A DNA stretch of 14,298 bases from Anaerolineae bacterium CG2_30_58_95 (lineage in GTDB: Bacteria > Chloroflexota > Anaerolineae > Anaerolineales > Villigracilaceae), in contig MNXK01000134.1 of assembly GCA_001872165.1 (NCBI GenBank), positions 1 through 14,298 on the forward strand, in the 5' to 3' direction. This document shows positions 5,711 through 13,505 of the stretch, piece by piece. Both the position numbers and the translations under genes were made by a program. Position 1 is the first letter of the stretch. Every line of letters starts with the position of its first letter. The notes below the pieces were generated by a model. The model did not search any database and was not told the origin of the DNA. It saw only the letters and a list, made by a program, of their open reading frames with translations.

Positions 5711-6703
5711 ATGCCCGTTCCACTAAAAACCGGCGAGGTACTACGCGGACGTTACAGCATCCGGGAGCGCATTGGCCAGGGAGGCATGGGCAGCATCTAC
5801 CTGGCCGACGACCTGCGCCTTGAAGGTCGCCGCTGTGCGCTCAAGGAAGTCGAACACGACCGCACTGTACCCGCAAAGATCCTGAAAGAGGCGCGCCAGC
5901 AATTCTTACGCGAAGCCACTTTCTTGGCGCGCCTGGATCACCCCAACTTGCCCAAGGTCTCGGATTTCTTCTCGGTTGAGGCGCGCGATTACCTGGTCAT
6001 GGATTACGTACCCGGCAAGGATCTGCGCACATTGATGATGGAAGCCCGCCAGCAGAATGCCTTTCTCTCGGAGGAGTCCGTTCTTGGCTGGGCCAATCAA
6101 CTGGCCGACGCCCTGGCTTACCTGCACAAACAAGATCCTCCCCTGGTGCACCGCGATATCAAGCCCTCCAATTTGAAGATCACCCCCGAAGGTTTGCTCA
6201 AGCTGGTGGACTTCGGCCTGGTCAAAGCCCTTGCCCCCGACGAAATGACCGTCACCGTCATCCAGGGGCGCGGCACCGCCCTGTACACGCCGCTGGAACA
6301 GTACGGCGGCGACGGCGTGCATACCGATGTGCGCAGCGACATCTACGCATTCGGCGCGACCCTGTACCATTTGCTGACCAACCAGCCGCCTACGGATGCC
6401 CGCCAGCGTTTCCTGCATCCTGAAAGTCTGGCACATCCTCGCACGATCAACGCGGCGATCAGCCAGCGCACCGAACGTGCCATCCTGTGGGCGATGGAAC
6501 TCCACCCTGATAGCCGCCCTGCTACGGTAGACATGTTTCGGGAATTTCTAGTTGGGAATCGAGAGATACCGACGCGGCCTCAAAACTTGACTCAACCCCA
6601 CGACACCCTCCTGCGCCTGATCGCCAAAACACCCGAGCGGATCCTTCTTTGGATCTCGGCCGGGCTGCTGCTCGTCAGCCTGATCGCTTCGCTGGCGCGT
6701 TAA
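5711..6703 (+). CDS. Hanks-type Ser/Thr protein kinase with C-terminal membrane anchor
   Basis: A 330-residue PknB-like eukaryotic-type kinase that phosphorylates Ser/Thr on protein substrates. Visible kinase motifs are the glycine loop GQGGMG (22-27), the ATP-anchoring Lys45 in CALKEV, HRDIKPSN (147-154, catalytic Asp149), DFG (167-169, Mg-binding Asp167), the P+1 region TALYTPLEQYGG (189-200) and SDIYAFG (209-215). All key residues are present. Residues 311-328 (LLWISAGLLLVSLIA) form one membrane helix at the very end, so the kinase domain faces the cytosol with essentially no outside sensor domain. The ATG at 5711 is preferred because GGAG lies 6 bases before it; a TTG at 5699 would add four residues. 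It is divergent from the FHA regulator, its probable client. The last 29 bases overlap the convergent GH3 gene. Confidence 0.95.
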   Translation: MPVPLKTGEVLRGRYSIRERIGQGGMGSIYLADDLRLEGRRCALKEVEHDRTVPAKILKEARQQFLREATFLARLDHPNLPKVSDFFSVEARDYLVMDYVPGKDLRTLMMEARQQNAFLSEESVLGWANQLADALAYLHKQDPPLVHRDIKPSNLKITPEGLLKLVDFGLVKALAPDEMTVTVIQGRGTALYTPLEQYGGDGVHTDVRSDIYAFGATLYHLLTNQPPTDARQRFLHPESLAHPRTINAAISQRTERAILWAMELHPDSRPATVDMFREFLVGNREIPTRPQNLTQPHDTLLRLIAKTPERILLWISAGLLLVSLIASLAR

Positions 6704-9479
6704 CCGCTTTCGTCCACAGCCAGCCGCTGCCGAAACCGAGCGCGGCGCCTAGAATTACAATCCCCACTATCCCTGTCAAACCATACGCTTTGATCCAGGC
6801 CGCGCTTCCGGGCAGACCGAAGGCGAGGTAGTTGTATGCCAGCAAGCCGCCCAGGATAACGCAGAACGCCCAACGCAACCCCCAACGCCTCGAAATCGCC
6901 TTGCCACCCAGCCAAAGCGCCAAATATGCCAGTCCTCCCAGGAATAAAACCATCGTAATCCAGCCGCCGAAACCAGGATAACCTTCTGAAATCGCCGAGT
7001 TGCTCGATTCTTCAGGCGTCGGAACGAGCGCAGGTGTGGGCGTAACCGGCTCAGTTGCAGAGGTTGGCGCGATAACTGTCACACTAATGCCCTCGCTGGT
7101 AATATCCAGTTGCAGCATAACGGAAGTAGTAGCTGGGTCACTGGAGGCGTGGATTTCGAGCAGGCCGGCCCGATCAATACTGAACGAAGCCCGCGCCACG
7201 CCGCCCACGGTGGCCGCGTCCACTTGTTGGACGACGCCGCCCTCGCCGCTCAGGATCAGAGAGAAACGCACACCGGTATTGTCCGGGACCGGATGCTGGT
7301 TATGATCCAGGATGACGCCCGTCCGCACCGTGACCGTATCGCCCACGCGGAAATAAGGCGTGGCCGTCGGTTCGGGCGTACCGGTGGGCGTCGCCGCGGG
7401 GGCCGGCGCAGGCGGCAGGTCCAGGTAGAGCTGGATCACCTGCCCCGGGTCCGGAGCGGTGGCGGAGAGCAAGTCGTAGCCGATGCCCGGCACCGAGACC
7501 GGCAGCGCGCCGGCCGGCGTCAGTTCCTGGAAAAGGAGACGCGCCGCCACTTCCACAAACGGGGCCGATTTGCTGTACAGGCCGTAATAGGCCGTCACTT
7601 TTGAAATATCCGTCGCGTCCAGGTAATAAGGAGCATTAAAGGCAAATACGACGACGCGCTTGTTTCGCAACAGGTCCTGGCGCTCGGAAAGGAAACGCCG
7701 TAAAACGGCAGCCTGCGATTGGGCAGGATCCGCGTCTAACATGCTAATGACGACCCAACCGGACTGGCCCAAATCACTGACCAGAGCGGCATTGCCGCTG
7801 CCCCCTTCTAAAACGGAGGCCATATCATCAAACGTATACGAAGTCAGGTGCGTGGGAACAACCTGTCCACCCGCTTGAGGTCCATACAGGCGCAGGATGA
7901 CGTTCTGCAGAGCATCGCCCGCCAACATCGGTTCTTCGGGGCAGGTGCTACATTGTCGGCCCGGGCGAGCATCGGTGAAAAATACGATGTGATCTTGCTT
8001 ATCCGGCGGCGCAGGCAGCACGGCATCCAAATCCTTCAAATCCGGGCTGATCAATGTAGCCGATTGGCGCGCAACCTCGAACGTAACTGCCTGAGAGGCA
8101 GCCAGCGCATCCAACCCCTCGGCCCGAGGCGTGACACTTGCAGGGTCAAAATTACCATAAATGCGGTACTTAGCCACCAGGATGCGCATGACAGCATCGT
8201 CCACTCGCTGGGCAAAAGCCGCATCTTCGCGATATTTCTGCGTGAAGAACTCCAGGGTTTGTAATACGGTTGAATAATTATCCTGGGCATCACTGGAAAC
8301 AATGTTCCCCATATACAACAAATCGTTCCCGGCCAGGAGAGCATCCCGAGCTACGAATCTTGCTAAAAAGGACTGCCCCCCCGGATCATAGAATCGGCGG
8401 ACAGCCTGGCTTCCCAGGTCGTCGCTGACCGTCAACCCTTCGTTTTCGCGCCAGGAAACAAAGGCTGGAAGTGAGAGGATTTGTGAAAGCGCCTGCGGGT
8501 CGAAACTGACCGGACGCGTGGTGGCGCGGATATTGCCCTGGAAGCCCTGGTAGCGGATGTGCGAAACCAGCAATCCATCGGCTGTGCTTTGCGGGTCGGG
8601 GGCGCTGCCGGTCACGGCAAAGAACGGCGCCAGCTCGATCTGCTTCAATTGTTCGAGCGACTTGCGGATCGTAGCCACTTCCTGGCTGGTCGGGCGGTCC
8701 GAGCTGCCGCGGCCAGGGAAGTGCTTGGCGACGACCAGCATACGTTCATTGCTGCCTTTATGTAGTCCGGTAATATAAGCCTTGCCCATTTCGCCGACCC
8801 AATAAGGGTCGCCGCCGAAGACGCGCGCCCCCAAGCCTCCCCCCACCAACGCGCCGGCCGATTCCAGCACGTCTAAGGAAGGGCCGAGGTACAGATTAAA
8901 TCCGAGTGCAGAGAGTTCCTGACCGGCGACGGCGCCCACCTGTTCGGCCAGGGAGGGCTGCCACGTCGCGCCGATGGACATCAGATCAGGCAAAGGTGTC
9001 AGCCCGTGCAATATCTGGTCGTTGGGGTAACCATCCCCCTCCTGAGAGGTGGCGACAAACAGCGGAATGTAGGCGTTTTTTAGCTGTTCGCCGGAAGCCG
9101 TACTAACGGACGGCTCTTGGGAGGCCTGCCATTCGATGGCCTGCAACTGTGAGATCAAGCCATAGGCCTCACTGACCGTATCGGGTGCGGCCACGAAGTT
9201 ATCGTTCGAGGCAGCAAGCAGCACCACACTCCCAATGTGATGGTTGACGATCAAATCGAATATTTGGGATTGATCATCTACAGCCGTACCCGTAAAAGTG
9301 ACCAGAAATAACTGGCCGACTTTTTCCTCAGGAGTCAGTTTGTCCAGAAGCGCACTGGCGCGCTCCTCCGGCAGGTTAGTCTGGGAAGGCCCAGCCGCGC
9401 GGCCGGAGAACGTTGGCGCAAAAAAGGAGAACGCCAAGGCAGTCAATAAGCAAATCGAAAAAAGACGCCGAACTTTCAT
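6675..9479 (-). CDS. Secreted, membrane-anchored GH3 (NagZ-like) protein
   Basis: A 934-residue exported protein. Signal peptide about 1-28 (KVRR then a hydrophobic core). A glycoside hydrolase family 3 N-terminal domain occupies ~38-440, with VGQLF near 54 and the DD353/354 pair in LTVSDDLG at the nucleophile position. The loop at 252-261 reads KHFPGRGSSD where NagZ enzymes have KHFPGHGD...DSH, so the usual Asp-His acid/base dyad is not present. An alpha/beta GH3 C-terminal-like domain spans ~460-685. Then come a Pro/Thr/Ala linker (690-709), an immunoglobulin/invasin-like beta domain (~710-800), a second Pro/Thr linker (802-826) and three predicted membrane helices (~838-857, 870-888, 898-920). 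Expected role is hydrolysis of N-acetylhexosaminides (peptidoglycan or glycans) outside the membrane, but the changed loop makes activity uncertain. The ATG directly follows the upstream kinase stop (TGAATG), with GGTGGA 6 bases upstream, so translation is coupled. Confidence 0.9.
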   Translation of the reverse strand: MKVRRLFSICLLTALAFSFFAPTFSGRAAGPSQTNLPEERASALLDKLTPEEKVGQLFLVTFTGTAVDDQSQIFDLIVNHHIGSVVLLAASNDNFVAAPDTVSEAYGLISQLQAIEWQASQEPSVSTASGEQLKNAYIPLFVATSQEGDGYPNDQILHGLTPLPDLMSIGATWQPSLAEQVGAVAGQELSALGFNLYLGPSLDVLESAGALVGGGLGARVFGGDPYWVGEMGKAYITGLHKGSNERMLVVAKHFPGRGSSDRPTSQEVATIRKSLEQLKQIELAPFFAVTGSAPDPQSTADGLLVSHIRYQGFQGNIRATTRPVSFDPQALSQILSLPAFVSWRENEGLTVSDDLGSQAVRRFYDPGGQSFLARFVARDALLAGNDLLYMGNIVSSDAQDNYSTVLQTLEFFTQKYREDAAFAQRVDDAVMRILVAKYRIYGNFDPASVTPRAEGLDALAASQAVTFEVARQSATLISPDLKDLDAVLPAPPDKQDHIVFFTDARPGRQCSTCPEEPMLAGDALQNVILRLYGPQAGGQVVPTHLTSYTFDDMASVLEGGSGNAALVSDLGQSGWVVISMLDADPAQSQAAVLRRFLSERQDLLRNKRVVVFAFNAPYYLDATDISKVTAYYGLYSKSAPFVEVAARLLFQELTPAGALPVSVPGIGYDLLSATAPDPGQVIQLYLDLPPAPAPAATPTGTPEPTATPYFRVGDTVTVRTGVILDHNQHPVPDNTGVRFSLILSGEGGVVQQVDAATVGGVARASFSIDRAGLLEIHASSDPATTSVMLQLDITSEGISVTVIAPTSATEPVTPTPALVPTPEESSNSAISEGYPGFGGWITMVLFLGGLAYLALWLGGKAISRRWGLRWAFCVILGGLLAYNYLAFGLPGSAAWIKAYGLTGIVGIVILGAALGFGSGWLWTKAVNAPAKRSG

Positions 9480-10415
9480 TCAACTTCCACCGATCGTTGC
9501 CCGGATAACCTTATATCCTTCCTTATCGAAAGCCGAGGCGACCTTATCCTGGAGTTCCTTGCCGGGAGTCAGAGAAACCATATAGCCTCCCCTACCGCCA
9601 CCTGTGACCTTGGCCCCCCAGGCCCCTCTCTCCAGAGCTGACTTGCACATTTTGTCCAGAATCTCGTGTGAATACTCCATCTCGGCCAGGAGCTTGTGAT
9701 TATTAGACATGATCGTTCCTACGGTTCTCAAGTCTCCAGCTTCAAGTGCCTTTTTCATGTCCTGTCCTTGGGAGGTGATAGTCTTCATGCGCGATGCGAA
9801 GAGATCCGGATTTTCTTTCTTTTGCCGCTCGCTAAACTCATCCAGGAGCGCGGTGTTCGCCGTGATGCCGCTGTTGGCTAATACGATTTCAAAAGCCTTC
9901 GGCGTCTTGATCTTTTCGAAATGTTGTTGACCCTTTATTAATTGGAAAAGAAGAAGCCCGCCGTAGGTTGAGGCGGTATTATCAACTCCACTCGCGACCC
10001 CATGATAGGGAAATTCGCCCTGCCAGGCTACCCGGTTAATCTCCTCAATCGGAAGGCCCAATTTGAATTCTGCGTTCAATGCCCGCGCAAGCGAAACGCA
10101 ACTGGCAGCGCTGGCGCCTACCCCACTTCCAGCCAATAATGTTCCCCCAACGGTGATCTTAATCGGGTTCTTTTTGACGTCAATGTTCATGACTTCGAGA
10201 ATTCTGTCAATTGAGCGCGCCTGCTGTTCCTTTTTCTTTTCCTTATACCCTGGAACCTCGATCCGGTTGTCTTCCAGGATCCATCCATCGCCAGCGATCC
10301 TTTCCACCGTTGTCACCGTTTCAAAGGAAATTGCCGAGACAATCGCCGGAACTTCTTCCAGAACAAATTGATCACCGATCAAGATTGTCTTTCCAAAACC
10401 TGTTCCTTTAGCCAT
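9480..10415 (-). CDS. GHMP kinase, mevalonate kinase-like
   Basis: A 311-residue cytosolic kinase most like mevalonate kinase, which phosphorylates (R)-mevalonate in isoprenoid synthesis. Motif 1 is GKTILIGDQFVL (8-19), with Lys9 at the position of the catalytic lysine. Motif 2, the ATP loop, is GSGVGASAA (97-105). SGVDNTASTYGGLL (142-155) contains the catalytic Asp145 and matches the mevalonate kinase signature closely. Motif 3 is GAKVTGGGRGG (267-277). Length matches archaeal/bacterial mevalonate kinases. AAGGAG lies 6 bases before the ATG, inside the end of the DHH gene, which it overlaps by 8 bp; the GH3 start abuts its stop. No other mevalonate-pathway gene is in the window, so a different GHMP substrate such as a sugar cannot be excluded. 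Base composition is more A+T-rich than that of the flanking genes. Confidence 0.85.
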   Translation of the reverse strand: MAKGTGFGKTILIGDQFVLEEVPAIVSAISFETVTTVERIAGDGWILEDNRIEVPGYKEKKKEQQARSIDRILEVMNIDVKKNPIKITVGGTLLAGSGVGASAASCVSLARALNAEFKLGLPIEEINRVAWQGEFPYHGVASGVDNTASTYGGLLLFQLIKGQQHFEKIKTPKAFEIVLANSGITANTALLDEFSERQKKENPDLFASRMKTITSQGQDMKKALEAGDLRTVGTIMSNNHKLLAEMEYSHEILDKMCKSALERGAWGAKVTGGGRGGYMVSLTPGKELQDKVASAFDKEGYKVIRATIGGS

Positions 10416-11625
10416 TCGATTCTCCTTGGATAATTTTTTCCATTTCCTCGATCAGTTTTTCTTCTTTACCAATGGCCACCGTGGTGGCAGCCGTCAGACT
10501 ATGGCAGGCATCAGAAAATCCTCCAAGTCTAGTTGTCGCTTCGGGAAGCAATATATTGAGTCCCATTGCTCTTGCCGCCCTGATCTCCCCTTCCAGATAA
10601 GGAGAAGCCCTCATGGAAATCTTCACCTCGTTAAAGGTAATCGCGTCAAACCCCGGGATCTCATCGGGGATAATCTGAAATCCTGCGATGTATTTCTGGG
10701 GATCAATAAGGTTCGTGTCCTTAATAGCATCACAGAATGCCCCAATCATTTTTACCCCCATCGGGAAAAAGCGCTTTTCGACATGAAACCACTGGATGTG
10801 GGGGGCCTGCTTCAATTCGCCTGATTGAAGCCTTGTTATCTCTTCGCTAAATACTTTCGTCCTGATAGCCTTTAATTCTTCTACCATCCGGTCCGCCTCT
10901 GGTGAAAGCCCTTCAAGGCAAACCCTAACTCCCATATCCGGTCCTTGTTGGTAATAGCCCACTCCCCCCAATATATCAAGATAGTCACCGAATTCATTAC
11001 AGGGTATTTGACCTTTTGAAGTTGTTAAAAGGTACTGCTCCCCGGTTTCATGTTTCCCGATCTCGATTCGGCCCTGTTTAACGGCTTCCAGTGCAACTTC
11101 GCGGTTCTGGCTACCCAGTTGACCGTCCACAAAAAAACCATCTCCCACCGCTCCTATGGCTGCGATATGAGCCATGTCACGATTGACGGAATCCATAGTC
11201 CGCGCAAAAAGATAACATGTTGTCGAACCGGAAATATCTCGATCCCCCTTCAATCCATACAAATCAGGATCAAGATTGTGAACTTTCGGATCGGTTGAGG
11301 CTTCAGCGACATGGTGATCCAGGATCAATGTTAAATTTCTTCCCTTGTTCAATTCGGAAAGCAGCGGTGCGATTCTACCTGCAAAATCAGCAAAGACAAG
11401 AATCTTTCCCTCCTGTTCGTAAACCTTTCTTAGCACTGCCGGATATGGCTTTTCCAAACAGAAGCGTTGGACCTTAAACCCCTGCCTTTCAAATGCGCGG
11501 GTGAGGATGGCGCCCGAACTAAGTCCATCGGAATCATTGTGGTGAAAGACCTGAACAGATTTTTCGGGCCATTGCTTGACTTCCCGAATAGCATGTTCCA
11601 TCGCGTCAATTAAGGCATTCAACAT
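10408..11625 (-). CDS. DHH-family phosphoesterase (RecJ-like)
   Basis: A 405-residue member of the DHH superfamily, metal-dependent phosphoesterases that include RecJ exonucleases, archaeal RecJ homologues and nanoRNases. Motif I is HHNDSDGLSSG (28-38), motif II FAD with Asp80, motif III DHH (103-105) and motif IV GDG with Asp162, so the Mn-binding set is complete. The C-terminal part ends in RLGGFSDACHSL (366-377), which resembles the GG-containing substrate loop of DHHA1 domains but is divergent. No OB fold, CBS or membrane segment is evident. The substrate (single-stranded DNA, short RNA or a dinucleotide) cannot be told from sequence. It is the first gene of the operon with the mevalonate kinase-like and GH3 genes; AAGGAG lies 4 bases before the ATG. 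It is more A+T-rich than the neighbouring genes. Confidence 0.88.
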   Translation of the reverse strand: MLNALIDAMEHAIREVKQWPEKSVQVFHHNDSDGLSSGAILTRAFERQGFKVQRFCLEKPYPAVLRKVYEQEGKILVFADFAGRIAPLLSELNKGRNLTLILDHHVAEASTDPKVHNLDPDLYGLKGDRDISGSTTCYLFARTMDSVNRDMAHIAAIGAVGDGFFVDGQLGSQNREVALEAVKQGRIEIGKHETGEQYLLTTSKGQIPCNEFGDYLDILGGVGYYQQGPDMGVRVCLEGLSPEADRMVEELKAIRTKVFSEEITRLQSGELKQAPHIQWFHVEKRFFPMGVKMIGAFCDAIKDTNLIDPQKYIAGFQIIPDEIPGFDAITFNEVKISMRASPYLEGEIRAARAMGLNILLPEATTRLGGFSDACHSLTAATTVAIGKEEKLIEEMEKIIQGESNG

Positions 11626-11652
11626 TGTTCTCCTTAATCAGGGGAAGATGGT

Positions 11653-11694
11653 GGGTGCGCGGGGCGGTGACAACGAATGCCCGCCCGCACACCC
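11653..11694 (-). promoter_or_regulatory. Strong leader hairpin of the DHH-kinase-GH3 operon
   Basis: On the minus strand GGGTGTGCGGGCGG (11694-11681) pairs with CCGCCCCGCGCACCC (11667-11653). This gives a 14-bp, nearly all G:C stem with a single bulge and a 13-base loop. It lies between the candidate promoter (11728-11755) and the ribosome site (11630-11635). No T tract follows on this strand, so it is more likely a leader structure or processing/stability element than a terminator. Confidence 0.55.
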
Positions 11695-11727
11695 CCCACT
11701 CCCCACTTTTTTGAGCTGACACAAAGA

Positions 11728-11755
11728 ATCATAACATAATCGTGATAAAAATCAA
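11728..11755 (-). promoter_or_regulatory. Candidate sigma70-type promoter for the DHH operon
   Basis: Minus strand: TTGATT at 11755-11750, a 16-base spacer, and TATGAT at 11733-11728. It would start transcription near 11721 and produce a leader of about 95 bases carrying the G+C-rich hairpin. Both hexamers differ from consensus at two positions or fewer. Confidence 0.5.
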
Positions 11756-11846
11756 GACAACTGAAATGGCATCAGCGGTTACGACATCCTCAACTCGCCC
11801 ATGCCAAAAGAGGTATACTTGCTCTTCAGCCCCTTGTTGTGCTTGA

Positions 11847-11860
11847 GGCGAGACCTCGCC
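11847..11860. repeat. Perfect small palindrome GGCGAG-ac-CTCGCC
   Basis: A 6-bp perfect inverted repeat with a 2-base centre, 66 bases before the HAD phosphatase ATG and in the otherwise non-coding gap between divergent genes. A TTGACA (11881-11886) follows but no good -10 lies at the right distance. It could be an operator for a dimeric repressor; no evidence beyond symmetry. Confidence 0.3.
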
Positions 11861-11925
11861 GAGGGCGGCTTTTGCACCTTTTGACAAACAAAAGAAACTA
11901 CACATTTTTGAAATAGGTTTTCAAG

Positions 11926-12729
11926 ATGACTGGCATCGAAAAATTGAGCACTGTTCGCGGCTTCCTGCTGGATATGGATGGCACTTTCTACCTGGGTGAT
12001 CGGCTGCTCGAGGGCGCATTGCGCTTCATTGGCCTGTTGCGCGAGCAAAAGAAAGGGTTTCTCTTCCTTACAAACAATTCTTCAAAACATCGTCGTCAGT
12101 ATGCGGAGAAGATCAGTCGCCTCGGGCTTCCCCTCACGGAAGAATTGGTGCTAACGTCGGGGGAGGCTACCGCTCTCTATTTGAGAGAACAGCATCCCGG
12201 AGCCAATGTTTTTTTGGTCGGTACCCCATCTCTCGAAGATGAATTCCGTCAGCACGGCTTTCGACTCGTAGAGCAGGAACCACAATTCCTGGTGCTCGGC
12301 TTTGACACGACCCTGACATATAAAAAGCTATGGGCGTTATGCGATTTTGTACGGGCGGGTGTTCCTTACATCGCTACTCATCCGGATTTCAACTGTCCCA
12401 CTGAAAAGGGCTTTATGCCGGATGTTGGTGCAATGATTGCCTTTGTCAAGGCCGCAACGGACAGGGAGCCTGACCTGGTGGTGGGCAAGCCTAATCGTCT
12501 CATCGTGGATGCCGCGGCCGTCAAGATGAACCTGGAAGTCAACCAGTTGGCCATGATCGGCGACCGGTTGTATACGGATATTGCGCTTGGTCAATCGAGC
12601 GGCATCGCCACCGTTCTGGTCCTGAGCGGCGAAACGAAAATTGAAGATTTGAAAGACTCCCCTTTTCGACCGGATTATACATTCCAGAACCTGGCCAGCG
12701 TGGCAGATTGGCTGGAAAGTAACTGCTAG
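11926..12729 (+). CDS. HAD-IIA family phosphatase (NagD-like)
   Basis: A 267-residue cytosolic phosphohydrolase of HAD subfamily IIA (NagD, AraL, p-nitrophenylphosphatase group), which removes phosphate from small metabolites such as nucleotides or sugar phosphates. Motif I is LLDMDGTFYLG (nucleophile Asp16, acid/base Asp18), motif II LTNNSS (48-53), motif III GKPN with Lys188, and motif IV IGDRLYTDIALG (211-222, Asp213 and Asp218). The C2-type cap lies between motifs II and III, with THPDFNCP near 151-158. All catalytic residues are intact and length is normal. The physiological substrate cannot be read from sequence. It converges on the glycerophosphodiesterase gene with a 9-base gap, and no terminator fits between them. 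No clear Shine-Dalgarno precedes the ATG. Confidence 0.93.
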   Translation: MTGIEKLSTVRGFLLDMDGTFYLGDRLLEGALRFIGLLREQKKGFLFLTNNSSKHRRQYAEKISRLGLPLTEELVLTSGEATALYLREQHPGANVFLVGTPSLEDEFRQHGFRLVEQEPQFLVLGFDTTLTYKKLWALCDFVRAGVPYIATHPDFNCPTEKGFMPDVGAMIAFVKAATDREPDLVVGKPNRLIVDAAAVKMNLEVNQLAMIGDRLYTDIALGQSSGIATVLVLSGETKIEDLKDSPFRPDYTFQNLASVADWLESNC

Positions 12730-12738
12730 CCGACGGGA

Positions 12739-13497
12739 TTACTTCGCCCTCCCCAGCAGACGCAGCGCCAGAGCCGGATCGTCAGTAATGATGGCATCCA
12801 CGCCATAGCTGAACATGCGCTTCAAGTCGGTCTCGGCATTGACCGTCCACACGTGGACACGCTTCCCGGCAGCGTGGACGCGGTTCACCAAGCCAGCGTT
12901 AGCATCTATAAGGAGCGGGTGCAACGCCTGGTACACGTTGTTGCGGAAGCCGAAGGTGCGGCCCAACCAGCCCATCCATCCCCTCATGGTCAAGAGTCCG
13001 CGCGGGGTTTCGGGGAGCAAGCGAGCGGCACGCGCCAAGGTATGCGGGAAGAAAGACGAGAACAGGATACGTTTTTCCAAACCATGCTTCTTAACCAGTT
13101 CCACCACGTTCGGAACCAGCGCATCCAGCGGTGTGGCGTAGTTTTTCAACTCGACATTGATGAAAATTTTCTTCCCAACTGCTTCGAAGACCTCATCCAG
13201 TGTGGGGATTTTTTCGCCGCGGAACTTCTCGGAGAACCGCACACCAGCATCCAGATCCCGTAGCGCGGCGAACGGAAGTTTGGCAACTTCACCGGAACCG
13301 TTTGTGGTGCGGTCGACAGTGTGGTCATGGAAGACGATCACGTGACCATCCACGGTGAGCTTGGTATCCAATTCCACCGCGTCGGCGCCCAGGTTTGCCG
13401 CGAGTTCAAATGCAGCCAGTGTGTTCTCCGGCGCATGGATAGACGCGCCGCGATGGGCAAAAATCATAGGGGAAGAGAATTCAGACCAAAAATCCAT
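12739..13497 (-). CDS. Glycerophosphodiester phosphodiesterase
   Basis: A 252-residue TIM-barrel enzyme that hydrolyses glycerophosphodiesters to glycerol-3-phosphate and an alcohol, typically in recycling of lipid head groups. Motifs are AHRGAS (14-19, His15/Arg16), PENT (23-26, Glu24), VELDTKLT (41-48, Glu42 and Asp44, metal ligands), VFHDHTVDRTT (55-65, His57), INVELK (113-118, Glu116) and HVWTVN (215-220). All expected catalytic and Ca/Mg-binding residues are present. It has no signal peptide, so it resembles the cytosolic UgpQ type. The ATG at 13497 has GGAA 7 bases upstream, at the edge of the tandem repeat array; an internal ATG at residue 11 is an alternative start. Any promoter upstream would have to lie in or beyond the repeats. 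Confidence 0.95.
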   Translation of the reverse strand: MDFWSEFSSPMIFAHRGASIHAPENTLAAFELAANLGADAVELDTKLTVDGHVIVFHDHTVDRTTNGSGEVAKLPFAALRDLDAGVRFSEKFRGEKIPTLDEVFEAVGKKIFINVELKNYATPLDALVPNVVELVKKHGLEKRILFSSFFPHTLARAARLLPETPRGLLTMRGWMGWLGRTFGFRNNVYQALHPLLIDANAGLVNRVHAAGKRVHVWTVNAETDLKRMFSYGVDAIITDDPALALRLLGRAK

Positions 13498-13505
13498 ATT
13501 ACGTT

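Noticed and set aside
7110..8264. Plus-strand ORFs of 138-164 codons inside the GH3 region
   Set aside because: Antisense shadows of a single long GH3 frame with continuous domain content; products are Arg/Gln-rich and unrecognisable.
9480..10415. Galactokinase or homoserine kinase for the GHMP kinase gene
   Set aside because: The SGVDNTASTYGG signature fits mevalonate kinase better, and the galactokinase N-terminal galactose-binding signature is absent.
11641..11925. Riboswitch or small RNA in the gap before the HAD phosphatase
   Set aside because: Apart from the leader hairpin and one small palindrome no known aptamer pattern was recognised; symmetry alone is not enough.
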